Source: Caldimicrobium sp964493015 (GTDB lineage Bacteria; Desulfobacterota; Thermodesulfobacteria; Thermodesulfobacteriales; Thermodesulfobacteriaceae). From it: a DNA stretch of 64,000 bases. The notes under the pieces are model-generated. The model had not been told where the DNA came from, did not search any database, and worked only from the letters and a program-made list of their open reading frames with translations. The position numbers and the translations under genes were made by a program. Where the stretch lies: positions 1 to 64,000 of the forward strand of contig CAZBLU010000006.1 in NCBI GenBank assembly GCA_964493015.1, in the 5' to 3' direction. This document shows, piece by piece, positions 32,755-41,818 of this stretch; positions within the stretch are counted from its first letter, which is position 1, and the number at the start of each line of letters is the position of its first letter.

Positions 32755-33635
32755 GAAGAGAGGGCTCTCAATCTCTCTAAAAAGGCCTCTGCACTCTCAA
32801 TGGATTCAAAATATATATAAAAGCAAGGTTTTTTCCTTTTCATTTTTATTTCTACTTTTGTGCCTAAGAGCTTACTTATTTCCTCAGACAGTGCAAGAAG
32901 GTCTTCATCTGGGGCTTTGGGCTTTTTTTCTACAGGTTCCCTTTTTAAGGCCTCAACCAGTTTTTCTGTCTCCCTCACAGAGAGGTTTTTTTCTAAAATT
33001 ATTTTCCTTGCCTTAAGCTGTAATTCCTCAGTAGGTAAGCTAAGAAGGGCCTTGCCATGGCCAGCAGTAAGCCTCTCTGCAAGGAGGTCATCCTGTATTT
33101 CCTTGGGGAGTTTCAAAAGCCTCAAAAAGTTGGCAACTGTTGCCCTATCCTTTCCCACCTTTTCTGCCACTTCTTCCTGGGTATAGCCAAAGCGTTCCAT
33201 GAGATTTTTATAGGCTAAGGCTATTTCCATGGGATTGAGATCCTTTCTCTGAAGGTTTTCCATGATGGAGACAAGCAAGGCCTCTTCATCACTTAGCTCT
33301 TTAATGATGACAGGAACTGTTTTTAGGCCTAATTTTTTAGCGGCCCTAAGTCTCCTCTCTCCAGCCACACATTCATAAAGGCCCTCGGTGATTTTTCTCA
33401 CCAAAATGGGCTGGAGCACTCCCTTTTCTTTGATAGATCTCATCAACTCTTCAAAGGATTCATCCTCTTTAAAGGTGAGCCTTGGTTGATAACTAAAATA
33501 GGTAACCATCTCCACAGGAAGTTCCTGATAACCTTGAGCCTTTGCCTGAAGAGTATCCCTCTCCAATTCTGATAACTCGGGGATTAATTCCGTTAAACCC
33601 TTCCCTAAGGTCTTTCTTTTGATCTTAAGGCTCAT
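32751..33635 (-). CDS. parB: ParB/Spo0J-type partition protein
   Basis: A CTP-binding clamp that loads on parS, 294 residues. The N-terminal ParB domain has QPRL and GVLQPILVRK, the CTPase motif GERRLRAAKKLGL (92-104), ENLQRKDLNPMEIALAY (motif III), a helix-turn-helix at about 145-185 and a C-terminal dimer domain. parA is not adjacent. It ends the minus-strand run after the Rpn gene (16 bp). No parS-like repeat was seen in the window. Confidence 0.93.
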   Translation of the reverse strand: MSLKIKRKTLGKGLTELIPELSELERDTLQAKAQGYQELPVEMVTYFSYQPRLTFKEDESFEELMRSIKEKGVLQPILVRKITEGLYECVAGERRLRAAKKLGLKTVPVIIKELSDEEALLVSIMENLQRKDLNPMEIALAYKNLMERFGYTQEEVAEKVGKDRATVANFLRLLKLPKEIQDDLLAERLTAGHGKALLSLPTEELQLKARKIILEKNLSVRETEKLVEALKREPVEKKPKAPDEDLLALSEEISKLLGTKVEIKMKRKKPCFYIYFESIESAEAFLERLRALSS

Positions 33636-33651
33636 AACTCACCAAACTAAT

Positions 33652-34680
33652 TTACATCTCATCTGGAGAATTCTTTAATAGAAGTTCCATTTCCTTCAGT
33701 GTATTTACCTTCACAGCTGCCCGATGAAGCTTTTTTAGGTATTCCAGGTCTTCTATCTTTTTGATCCTCTCTTTCCAGCTTGCAGGAATAGGGCCAAATC
33801 TCTCTTCTAAAGCCTCAATAATGAGATCCTGGGTATTTATAATGAGCCCTTGTTGTATACCCTGTTTTATACCTTGTTTTATCCCCCTTTCAACCCAGAC
33901 ATCTATAATAGATTTAAATTTTTCTCTTCTCTTTTGGAGCATCTTTTCTACCTCCATAGCACTCATTTTAAAGGCCCTTTGAAGATAAATTATACTCATT
34001 TCTGCTAAGAGGACAACTTCCTCTCCATATTCAGCTTTATGTTCTCTCAAGAGGTCCTCTAACTCTTCAAGTAAAGTGAGGAAGTCCTCTTTGTTTCCCC
34101 ATTGAGCCCTTTTTAGAACCTCTAAACCCATTCTGAGGATCCTGTTTCGGCTAATAAGTCTCTGTAAATCTTCATTCTTTATTTTGGTGAGGTCAAACAG
34201 GAAGGGTTCAAAATCTAAGTGATGGTCTTTTAGTTCCTTCGGAATAGTGGGAAAGAATTCACTAAATTTCATGGGATAAGGCCATTTATTCTTTCCCTGA
34301 TAGAAAATTATGGCCAAAATTGGCGTGTAAGGTTTTTTATGTTTTAAATCCTCTTCCCAACAGGCTAATTTATATCTTAAAAGTTGAAGATAGACCTCTC
34401 TATCAGGATTTGCTTTATGCTCAAAGATCAGATATATATGAAGGTCTTGACCCTTCATTTTGGCCTTCACGACAAGATCTAAGTAGAGAGATTGGTTACG
34501 AAGATGGGAAAATTTCTCTGTGGGCTTAAGTTCAACAGAGTTAAGAACCAAATGTTCAGAAAGTTGTGGAAAGAAGGTGCCCAAAAAGTCTTTTATATTC
34601 TGGAGATTACCAAAAAGGAATTTAAAGAAGGTGTCATGAGGAGTGGGTAAATCCTTAGAATTTTTAGGGGGATTAGTCAT
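33652..34680 (-). CDS. Rpn family recombination-promoting nuclease / PD-(D/E)XK putative transposase
   Basis: A 342-residue protein of the Rpn/YhgA-like group. The N-terminal landmark HDTFFKFLFGN (15-25) is followed by a PD-(D/E)XK nuclease core with LDLVVKAKMKGQ and YLIFEHKANPD (the E-x-K pair) near residues 68-91. A repetitive helix IKQG-IKQG-IQQG lies near residue 270. Rpn proteins promote RecA-independent recombination in E. coli; some drift as selfish or defence genes. It is inserted between gatA and parB with tight spacing and no visible inverted repeats. Confidence 0.88.
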   Translation of the reverse strand: MTNPPKNSKDLPTPHDTFFKFLFGNLQNIKDFLGTFFPQLSEHLVLNSVELKPTEKFSHLRNQSLYLDLVVKAKMKGQDLHIYLIFEHKANPDREVYLQLLRYKLACWEEDLKHKKPYTPILAIIFYQGKNKWPYPMKFSEFFPTIPKELKDHHLDFEPFLFDLTKIKNEDLQRLISRNRILRMGLEVLKRAQWGNKEDFLTLLEELEDLLREHKAEYGEEVVLLAEMSIIYLQRAFKMSAMEVEKMLQKRREKFKSIIDVWVERGIKQGIKQGIQQGLIINTQDLIIEALEERFGPIPASWKERIKKIEDLEYLKKLHRAAVKVNTLKEMELLLKNSPDEM

Positions 34681-34694
34681 AGAAATAGGAAAAG

Positions 34695-36152
34695 TTAAGC
34701 CATCAGAGGGGGGATAAGTTTAAGAGCAAGTTCTTTTTCTATTTGATAGGCAAGGGCTAAGACTAACTCATCTCTGAAGGCTGGGCCAATTATCTGTGCT
34801 CCAACGGGGAGCCCCTTTTCTGTTAGGCCAACAGGAAGGCTCAATCCAGGTAGTCCTGCTAAGTTCACAGGGATGGTAAAGATATCAGAAAGATACATCT
34901 GAAGGGGATCAGCTATCTTTTCTCCTAATTTAAAAGGTGGGGTAGGGGTTGTGGGGGCAAGTATTAGGTCAACCTCTTTAAAGGCCCGTTCAAAGTCCTC
35001 TTTAATTAAGGTCCTAACTTTTGAGGCCTTGAGGTAATAGGCATCATAATAACCTGCTGAAAGGGCATAGGTTCCAAGCATGATTCTTCTCTTTACTTCC
35101 TTTCCAAAGCCATAGGCCCTGCTCTTCTTGTAAAGTTCAAGTAGATTTTTGGCTTCAGCCCTAAAACCGTATTTAATGCCATCATATCTTGCTAAATTTG
35201 AGCTTGCCTCAGCAGGAGCTACTATGTAGTAGGTAGCTACGGCATATTTGGTATGGGGAAGACTGATCTCCTTAATTTGATGTCTTTTTTCCAAAAGCTT
35301 TATGGTATTTTCCAGTGGCTTTGCTATCTCTGGGGAGAGGGTTTCAGAGAAGTATTCTTTAGGTAGGCCTATTTTAAAGGAGGTTTTCTCATTTTGGTAG
35401 ATATAACCGAGGTAATTAGGGACTTCTATTTCTGCAGAGGTTGAATCCTTGGGATCATGGCCTGCAATGGCCCTGAGAAGAAGGGCAAGATCTTCAACAG
35501 TGAGGGCAAAAGGTCCAATTTGATCAAGTGATGAGGCAAAGGCTACAAGGCCAAAGCGTGAGACAAGTCCATAAGTGGGTTTCATGCCTACTACGCCACA
35601 GAAGGCAGCAGGTTGCCTTATGGAGCCACCTGTATCAGAGCCAAGGGATCCAAGCCCCATTCTCATGGCTACAGCAGTTGCTGAGCCCCCTGATGAGCCC
35701 CCAGGCACTCTCTCTAAATCCCAGGGATTATGCGTAGGAAAGAAGGCCGAATTCTCCGTGGAAGACCCCATGGCAAACTCATCCATGTTGGTCTTACCTA
35801 TGAAAACAGCCCCTTCTTGTGTGAGCTTTTCTATAACTGTAGCATTATAAGGGGCTATGTAGTTAGCTAAAATTTTGGAGGCACAGGTTGTGGGATGCCC
35901 CTTAATATGGATATTATCCTTTATGGATAAGGGGATACCCTCAAGAAGCCCTGCTTTCCCCTCCTTTCTTCTCTTGTCTGAGTTTTCAGCCTGAGCTAAG
36001 GCCCACTCTTCATTTACATAAAGAAAGGCCTTAACTTTTGAGTCATACCGCTTTATTTGTTCAAGACAGAGCTTAGTTAATTCAAGGCTTGAGATCTTCC
36101 CTTCGGTGAGAAGCTTTAGGGCTGAAGTAATAGTTAATTCTCTTAAATCCAT
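34695..36152 (-). CDS. gatA: Glutamyl-tRNA(Gln) amidotransferase subunit A
   Basis: Amidase subunit that releases ammonia from glutamine to amidate Glu-tRNA(Gln) and Asp-tRNA(Asn). It has 485 residues. The Ser-cisSer-Lys triad is K78 (SIKDN), S153 (GGSSGGS) and S177 (GSDTGGSIRQPA). A GAGGTGAT ribosome binding site precedes ATG. gatC lies 18 bp upstream; gatB is not in the window. Confidence 0.97.
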   Translation of the reverse strand: MDLRELTITSALKLLTEGKISSLELTKLCLEQIKRYDSKVKAFLYVNEEWALAQAENSDKRRKEGKAGLLEGIPLSIKDNIHIKGHPTTCASKILANYIAPYNATVIEKLTQEGAVFIGKTNMDEFAMGSSTENSAFFPTHNPWDLERVPGGSSGGSATAVAMRMGLGSLGSDTGGSIRQPAAFCGVVGMKPTYGLVSRFGLVAFASSLDQIGPFALTVEDLALLLRAIAGHDPKDSTSAEIEVPNYLGYIYQNEKTSFKIGLPKEYFSETLSPEIAKPLENTIKLLEKRHQIKEISLPHTKYAVATYYIVAPAEASSNLARYDGIKYGFRAEAKNLLELYKKSRAYGFGKEVKRRIMLGTYALSAGYYDAYYLKASKVRTLIKEDFERAFKEVDLILAPTTPTPPFKLGEKIADPLQMYLSDIFTIPVNLAGLPGLSLPVGLTEKGLPVGAQIIGPAFRDELVLALAYQIEKELALKLIPPLMA

Positions 36153-36170
36153 ATTATCACCTCGAAAAAC

Positions 36171-36464
36171 TTAGGGGGCCTTAATAACCTTGGGGACTAC
36201 AATAGCTCCCTCTTTTACCTCTGGAGCATTCTTTAAGAGAATTTCAATATCCTCAAAGGGTTTTACTTCATCTTCCCTGTAAGGAGTTTTCTTCTTAAGA
36301 GGATGAAAGGTAGGGGAGATATGGGAGGTATCAACCTCTTCAAGTTCTTTGAAATAGTTCAGTATGTTTGAAAGCTCTTCAGTAAAGGGAAGTAGCTCCT
36401 CTTCACTAAAGTCAAGCCTTGCTAAGTGAGCAATTTTTTTTACTTCCACTGAGGTAATAGCCAT
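36171..36464 (-). CDS. gatC: Glutamyl-tRNA(Gln) amidotransferase subunit C
   Basis: A 97-residue helical clamp protein that holds GatA and GatB together. Family pattern: VKKIAHLARLDFSEEEL near the N-terminus and DTSHISPTFHPL in the middle, ending EGAIVVPKVI. ATG 36464 is chosen for the GGGAGAGGGG ribosome binding site; an upstream in-frame start would place that site inside the gene. A TATAAT at 36494-36499 (minus) gives a short leader. Confidence 0.95.
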   Translation of the reverse strand: MAITSVEVKKIAHLARLDFSEEELLPFTEELSNILNYFKELEEVDTSHISPTFHPLKKKTPYREDEVKPFEDIEILLKNAPEVKEGAIVVPKVIKAP

Positions 36465-36596
36465 CCCCTCTCCCCCAGGCAAATCACTAAGGAATTATAA
36501 AGCAAGTATAACCCATTTTTTGACTTTTCAAAGAAAGATAAAACTTTAAATTTTTCTTTTAAGTGCTTTAATAAATTTCAAAAAGGGCTGCTCATC

Positions 36597-37193
36597 ATGA
36601 AAACTTCCTCTAAGAATCCTTGGTTTGATAAGTGGGCAAGGCTTGCAAAGGAAAAGGGCTATCCTGCTCGTTCAGTCTTTAAATTAATGGAGATACAAGA
36701 AAAGTTTAAGATTATTAAACCTGGATTTAAAGTCCTTGACTTAGGGGCAAGCCCAGGTTCTTGGTCACAGTTTATCTGTGAAATCATAGGGCCTCAGGGA
36801 AGGGTCGTAGGAGTAGATTTGGAACCTGTTAAATTTAGCTCTAAACTGTTTCTATTCCTTCAGAGAGATGTCTTTGAGCTTACGGAGGAAGAGATCAGGG
36901 CTACAGGTATTCAGGAATTTGATCTTATCGTGAGTGACATGGCTCCTAAGACTACAGGGATTGAGCTAACAGATCACCTAAGGTCTGTTGAATTGGTTAA
37001 GCGGGCTCTCGAACTCTCTAAAGGTCTTCTTAAAAAAGGTGGAACCTTGCTCGTTAAGGTCTTTGATGGGCCAGAATTACCTCTACTAAGGAAGGAATTT
37101 GAAAAATTCTTTAAAGATGTTAAAATCTTTAGACCCAAAGCAACAAGAAAGGGCAGTAAAGAGCTTTTTATCTTAGCTTTTAATAAGAAATGA
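36597..37193 (+). CDS. rlmE: 23S rRNA 2'-O-methyltransferase RlmE (FtsJ)
   Basis: A heat-shock-type methyltransferase for U2552 of 23S rRNA, 198 residues. SAM motif VLDLGASPGSWSQ (about 43-55), catalytic tetrad K-D-K-E visible as the early Lys in ARSVFKLMEI, D in DLIVSDMAPK, K in LLVKVFDG and a late Glu in GSKELFILA. First gene of a plus-strand run ending with murI; its stop overlaps sbcD by 4 bp. Confidence 0.95.
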   Translation: MKTSSKNPWFDKWARLAKEKGYPARSVFKLMEIQEKFKIIKPGFKVLDLGASPGSWSQFICEIIGPQGRVVGVDLEPVKFSSKLFLFLQRDVFELTEEEIRATGIQEFDLIVSDMAPKTTGIELTDHLRSVELVKRALELSKGLLKKGGTLLVKVFDGPELPLLRKEFEKFFKDVKIFRPKATRKGSKELFILAFNKK

Positions 37194-38365
37194 GACTTCT
37201 TCTTACCTCCGATTGGCATTTAGGGAAAAACCTATATCAGCAAAAATTACTCTCCAAACAGGCCAAATTTTTTCTGGAAACCTTTATCCCCCTTTTAAGA
37301 GATCTCTCTCCTGACGCCCTTCTTGTGGCAGGAGATATTTTGGATAAACCTATACCTGATCAAGAGACCCTCTTTTTCTTTGAGGAATTCCTTAAAGAAC
37401 TTGCCTCTCTTAAAATTCCTTCTTTTTTTATTTTAGGCAATCACGATTCTCGCCGCACGGCTTTACACAAATACTTTCTTGAATTAGCCTTCATATACAT
37501 TGTTGATGATCTCAGATTCTTCTTGCAACCATTTAAATTAAAGACAGAAAAGGGAGAGGGTCTGAACCTTTATCTTTTACCCTATCTTCCAGCCTTCGAG
37601 CTCTTGGAAAAGATACCTCCCCTTAAGCAAGGCCTTACCTCTTGGCACAGTATCACCCTTAGAGAGATCCTTGTCTATCTTTTGGAGAGAATGGAGTTGG
37701 AAAGACCTGCTTTTTTAATGGGACATTTTGCCTTAGAGAGAGGTATCTTCTCTGGAGAGGAAATTAACCTTAGAGGCCTAAGTAATGATTATCTATTACC
37801 AGCGGAGCTCTTTCTCTCCTTTGATGCCCTTTTGCTTGGACATTTACATCGATCCCAGGTGCATCAAGGAAAATTTATCTATCCAGGAGCTCCTCTTCCC
37901 TATGCCTTTGAGACCTATGGGGAAGAAAGGGGAGTCCTTCTCCTCGAGGTCAAAGAGAGAACCATTCAGCATCAGGAATTAATACCTCTTTCTCCCACTT
38001 ACGAGCTAAAGCTTTTACAAGGCACTTTTGAAACCCTTATGTCCCTTCCCCCAACCAAGGCATTTGTTAAAATTCTCCTGGAGGATGAGGAACCCATTTA
38101 TCAGGTTCATCAAAAATTAAAGACCAAGTTTCCTAATATTCTTTATCTGGACTATGTGAGAAATCAAGGGGAGATCTCAAAAGAGGTTTATAGCTACGAA
38201 GAGCCCGTTGTGGAGGAAATGAAGTTTGACGAAAGAGAGCTTTTTAAAGAATTCTATTTTTTCTTAGAAAAGAGGGAACCAGAAGAGCGAGTTTGGAAGG
38301 TTTTTGAGACCTATTTAGAGGAGTTTTATAAAAAGGAAAGAGAGGAGGGAAGGCTATGCCAGTAA
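37190..38365 (+). CDS. sbcD: Exonuclease subunit SbcD (Mre11-type nuclease)
   Basis: A metallophosphoesterase nuclease of 391 residues that processes hairpins and DNA ends. Metal motifs: SDWHLGKNL (7-15), AGDILDKP (47-54), LGNHDSRR (82-89), MGHFALE and GHLHRSQ. The C-terminal cap domain (about 275-391) is present. The partner ATPase SbcC is not adjacent; dapB follows with a 10-bp overlap instead. Confidence 0.92.
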   Translation: MRLLLTSDWHLGKNLYQQKLLSKQAKFFLETFIPLLRDLSPDALLVAGDILDKPIPDQETLFFFEEFLKELASLKIPSFFILGNHDSRRTALHKYFLELAFIYIVDDLRFFLQPFKLKTEKGEGLNLYLLPYLPAFELLEKIPPLKQGLTSWHSITLREILVYLLERMELERPAFLMGHFALERGIFSGEEINLRGLSNDYLLPAELFLSFDALLLGHLHRSQVHQGKFIYPGAPLPYAFETYGEERGVLLLEVKERTIQHQELIPLSPTYELKLLQGTFETLMSLPPTKAFVKILLEDEEPIYQVHQKLKTKFPNILYLDYVRNQGEISKEVYSYEEPVVEEMKFDERELFKEFYFFLEKREPEERVWKVFETYLEEFYKKEREEGRLCQ

Positions 38366-39168
38366 AAGCTGTTGTGGCAGGGATAGCTGGAAAGATGGGC
38401 CGCATGATTGGCCAGCTTATTTTTCAACACCCAGAGATTGATCTTGTGGGAGCCTTTGAGGCCCCTGAAAGCCCCTATGTAGGAAAGGATGTGGGAGAGG
38501 TCCTTGGGCTACCCCGCACAGGTATTATTGTTGAAGACTCCTTAGAAAAGGTTATCACTAAAGGGGATGTAATCATTGATTTTACCTTTCATAAGGCAAG
38601 CCTTCAGCATGCCCGAATAAATGCCAAGTATGGCAAGGCTATGGTCATAGGCACTACAGGATTTGCCAAGGAAGAGCTACAAGAAATTCATGACCTTGCA
38701 ACTAAACACTTCCCCTTAGTTCAGGACTATAACATGAGCACGGGTGTAAATTTGCTTACTAAATTGGTAGAGTTGACAGCTAAAGTTCTCTCCGAAGGCT
38801 ATGACATTGAGATAATTGAAGCCCATCACCGTATGAAAAAGGATGCCCCAAGTGGTACAGCCCTTAAACTTGCTCATGCTATAGCCAGAGTTTTGAATAG
38901 AGGGGAAGAGCATTTTCGCTTTTGTAGAGAGGGTATTATTGGAGAAAGACCGCCATTGGAGATAGGTATTCAAACTATCAGAGGGGGAGATATTGTGGGT
39001 GAACATACGGTTTTATTTGCAGGCATAGGGGAAAGGTTGGAACTAACTCACAAGGCAAGCTCAAGAGAGACCTTTGCCAGAGGAGCACTGAGAGCTGCTC
39101 TGTGGGTTGTTGATAAAAAGCCTGGGGTTTACTGCATGCTTGATGTGCTTGGTTTGAAGGATCTATAG
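38356..39168 (+). CDS. dapB: 4-hydroxy-tetrahydrodipicolinate reductase
   Basis: NAD(P)H-dependent reductase of lysine and diaminopimelate synthesis, 270 residues. Nucleotide motif GIAGKMGRMIG (8-18), substrate site EAHHRMKKDAPSGTALKLA with the catalytic His-His and Lys, and GTTGF. The start overlaps sbcD by 10 bp. The context is a housekeeping operon. Confidence 0.96.
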   Translation: MPVKAVVAGIAGKMGRMIGQLIFQHPEIDLVGAFEAPESPYVGKDVGEVLGLPRTGIIVEDSLEKVITKGDVIIDFTFHKASLQHARINAKYGKAMVIGTTGFAKEELQEIHDLATKHFPLVQDYNMSTGVNLLTKLVELTAKVLSEGYDIEIIEAHHRMKKDAPSGTALKLAHAIARVLNRGEEHFRFCREGIIGERPPLEIGIQTIRGGDIVGEHTVLFAGIGERLELTHKASSRETFARGALRAALWVVDKKPGVYCMLDVLGLKDL

Positions 39169-39170
39169 TC

Positions 39171-39965
39171 ATGAATGAAAAGAATGAGGCCTGTAATTTA
39201 AAAGAGGAATTAAGCCAGAAGAGTTTTCGTAAACACTCTCCCCTTAAGGAGACAAGGTTTATCATTGCTGTGGGAAGTGGTAAGGGAGGAGTTGGGAAAA
39301 CCACGGCGTCTGTTCTTCTCTCTCTTGCTCTAAGAGAAGAAGGCTTTAAGGTAGGGCTCTATGATCTTGACTTTTATGGCCCTAATGCAACCCTTCTTTT
39401 GACTATGGATAAGGTGACTCCCCTAAGGTGTCCTGAGGGATTTAAGCCAGCTGAGATTTGCGGCCTAAAAGTGATGAGTCTCTCCTTTCTTGTCTCTGAG
39501 CGTGAGCCCCTATTTATGAGGGGGCTTATGGCTGGAAAACTCTTGCAGGAGCTTACCATGAAGGTAGTCTGGGGCCCCCTTGACTTCCTTGTTTTGGACT
39601 TACCCCCAAGCACAGGGGATATCTTCCTTTCCATGCTCTCACTCTTTAACCCTGATGGTTTTGTCTTAGTCACCACCCCCCATAGAATGGCTTTAGCCGA
39701 TAGTCTCAGAACCTTAAGCATCTTGAAAGTAGAGAGGGTACCCCTTTTAGGTATAATCCAAAATATGGCTGATCTCTATGGAGAGCCAGAGGAATTTTCA
39801 GCCTTTCTTGAGGAGACCAAGGTGCCTTTGCTTCTGGAAATTCCATATATAAAATTTCTCTCTCAAGGGAAGCCCCTTGAGGAATTTGGAGAGAGCAAGG
39901 ACATGCAAGAACTTTTAAAGAAATTGGCTGAGGCCTTTTTAAAGAAAGTTTTTCGCTTTCATTGA
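39171..39965 (+). CDS. Mrp/NBP35-like P-loop ATPase lacking the C-terminal CxxC
   Basis: A 264-residue deviant-Walker ATPase of the Mrp/ApbC/NBP35 class, which carries iron-sulfur clusters to target proteins. The P-loop is GSGKGGVGKT (35-44) and Walker B is DFLVLDLPPSTGD. Canonical Mrp proteins have CPxC after NM near residue 200; here the segment reads NMADLYGEPEE with no cysteines. Three other cysteines (C8 and two near 83-92) are not spaced as a known cluster site. It is coupled to DUF364. The cargo may differ from Fe-S. Confidence 0.85.
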   Translation: MNEKNEACNLKEELSQKSFRKHSPLKETRFIIAVGSGKGGVGKTTASVLLSLALREEGFKVGLYDLDFYGPNATLLLTMDKVTPLRCPEGFKPAEICGLKVMSLSFLVSEREPLFMRGLMAGKLLQELTMKVVWGPLDFLVLDLPPSTGDIFLSMLSLFNPDGFVLVTTPHRMALADSLRTLSILKVERVPLLGIIQNMADLYGEPEEFSAFLEETKVPLLLEIPYIKFLSQGKPLEEFGESKDMQELLKKLAEAFLKKVFRFH

Positions 39966-39973
39966 GGAAAAGA

Positions 39974-40726
39974 ATGGATAATAGGATATATCAGGACTTC
40001 GTAGAATTAGCCTTAAGTCTTGCCAGGGCAAAGCGGGTTAAAAGGATGGTTGCTGGCCTTTTTTATACCTATGCAGAGGTAGAGAGGACAGGTGCTGGGC
40101 TTGCCTATTTAGAGAGAGAGGCTATTGAGAGTTGTTGTGAGGCAGGAGGAACCTCTTATTGGAAGCAACCAGCTGATTTAATAATTAAAAATTATCTTAC
40201 TTCTCATCCTGTGGAGTCTTCTCTTGCCCTTGCGGTGATGAATGCCCTTTTTAACCACAGAAAAGAGGTATTAAAGGATACTTCTACTGACCCCCTTTTG
40301 GAGATCCCTCTTAACCTTGAGGACGAAGTCCTCATGATTGGCTACTTTGAACCTATTTTTAAGAGGCTCCTGGGCAAGGTTAAAAGGATAAGGGTTATTG
40401 AAAAGAATGAGTTCCATGGGGGCCTTAAAGGGCTTAGGGACCTTAAAAATCTCTCTCTCGCTATTATAACCTCGGCCACCCTTTCAAACAAAACTTTTCA
40501 TCTCTATCTCCCCTATTTGAAGGAAGTGCCTGAGGTAATCCTTATGGGGCCTTCCACACCTCTTGCTCCAGAGATTTTCCAAGCTACTCCTATAACTTGG
40601 CTCTCTGGGGCGATAGTCAAGGATAGTGAGATGCTTTTTAGATTGGTTTGTGAGGGTAAAGGAACTCATGCCTTTTTTAAAAGTGGCGCTTTAGAAAAGA
40701 TAAATCTGAGAGTAAAACAGAGATAG
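39974..40726 (+). CDS. DUF364/DUF4213 protein, putative metal chelation
   Basis: A 250-residue protein with an N-terminal DUF4213-like region and a C-terminal DUF364 domain (about 105-245). The Rossmann-like core shows VLMIGYFEPI, LAIITSATLSNKT and EVILMGPSTPL, typical of this family. DUF364 proteins are linked by genomic context to metal and molybdenum handling; no biochemistry is certain. The gene begins 9 bp after the Mrp-like stop (GAGGAAAAG), suggesting that they work together. Confidence 0.8.
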   Translation: MDNRIYQDFVELALSLARAKRVKRMVAGLFYTYAEVERTGAGLAYLEREAIESCCEAGGTSYWKQPADLIIKNYLTSHPVESSLALAVMNALFNHRKEVLKDTSTDPLLEIPLNLEDEVLMIGYFEPIFKRLLGKVKRIRVIEKNEFHGGLKGLRDLKNLSLAIITSATLSNKTFHLYLPYLKEVPEVILMGPSTPLAPEIFQATPITWLSGAIVKDSEMLFRLVCEGKGTHAFFKSGALEKINLRVKQR

Positions 40727-40732
40727 ATCCCC

Positions 40733-41017
40733 ATGTTGGATAAAAAATTTATCTATTACGGTGTTATGGCCTTCTTTTGGTTTCTTTTAAGCCTAAGGAT
40801 CTATCCTTCAAGCTTAGAAAAAAGTATCATAGATAGTGCCAAGATTTTTTTTGGCTCTGGCCTTTATGCTTTAGGTCTCACTATTATTGTCAATGGTTTG
40901 AAGTTTCGTTTTACCAAGAGATATCTCTCCCGTGAACAATTCATCAAATGGGTTCTCGTCATAGCACTACTTACCAGTCTTTCAGCAAGTTTTGAACACT
41001 ATTTTAGAATGAAATGA
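40733..41017 (+). CDS. Small three-helix membrane protein, unknown function
   Basis: A 94-residue protein with three hydrophobic helices (about 5-22, 35-55, 68-86) separated by short basic loops. No family was recognised. It is 6 bp after the DUF364 gene and overlaps murI by 4 bp (ATGA), so it is part of the operon. Confidence 0.7.
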   Translation: MLDKKFIYYGVMAFFWFLLSLRIYPSSLEKSIIDSAKIFFGSGLYALGLTIIVNGLKFRFTKRYLSREQFIKWVLVIALLTSLSASFEHYFRMK

Positions 41018-41805
41018 TGATAGGGGTCTTTGATTCAGGACTTGGCGGCTTGACAGTGGTTAAAGAGCTTTTAGCCCGTATTCCCCAATATAAAATTCTT
41101 TATTTTGGAGATACGGCAAGGACTCCCTATGGCACCAAGAGTGCAGAAACAGTCTCTCGCTATGCCTTAGAGAATACGAGGTTTTTACTGAGCAAAGGTG
41201 CCCAAATTATAGTTGTAGCCTGCCATACAGTTTCGAGCACCTCCATGTCCCTACTTCGAGAGACCTTTCCTGAAGTTCCCTTTTTTGAAGTTGTAACTCC
41301 CTCTTTCAAGAAGGCCTTAAGGCTTACCAGAAACAAAAAAATAGGTCTTATAGGAACGAGAACTACTGTGGCAAGTGGTATCTATCAGAGACTTTTTGCT
41401 GAGGCAGATCCAGAGATAAAACTTTACACCAATCCTACCCCTTTACTTGTGCCGCTTATCGAGGAAGGCTGGTTAAAAAAGCCTGAAACAAGGAGTATTG
41501 TCAAAAAGTATTTAATACCCCTCAAGATGAGAGGAATAGATACCCTTATACTTGGATGCACCCATTATCCTCTGTTAAAAAAAATTATACAGGAAAAGAT
41601 TGGTAAAAGAGTAAGGCTTGTTGATCCCTCGGAAGAAGTAGCAGAAGAGGTAGTAAACTATATCTCTTCCCTAAAGACAGATCACAGAGCCTTAGAAAAT
41701 AAGGGGGATCCTGAGATATGGGTATCTGATCTTACCCCTAACTTTGAGAGAATTGCCCAAATGTTTCTTAATAGACCTCTAACACTAAACAAACTCTCCT
41801 GGTAG
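41014..41805 (+). CDS. murI: Glutamate racemase
   Basis: Supplies D-glutamate for peptidoglycan. It has 263 residues. Landmarks: FDSGLGGLTVVKEL (6-19) with D7, YFGDTARTPYGTKS (30-43), first catalytic Cys C70 in VVACHTVSS, and second Cys in LGCTHYPLL near 183. The usual ACNTA motif reads ACHTVSS, so the conserved Asn is His. Both cysteines remain, so activity is likely. Last gene of the plus-strand run. Confidence 0.92.
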   Translation: MMIGVFDSGLGGLTVVKELLARIPQYKILYFGDTARTPYGTKSAETVSRYALENTRFLLSKGAQIIVVACHTVSSTSMSLLRETFPEVPFFEVVTPSFKKALRLTRNKKIGLIGTRTTVASGIYQRLFAEADPEIKLYTNPTPLLVPLIEEGWLKKPETRSIVKKYLIPLKMRGIDTLILGCTHYPLLKKIIQEKIGKRVRLVDPSEEVAEEVVNYISSLKTDHRALENKGDPEIWVSDLTPNFERIAQMFLNRPLTLNKLSW

Positions 41806-41818
41806 GAACTATCGAAGG

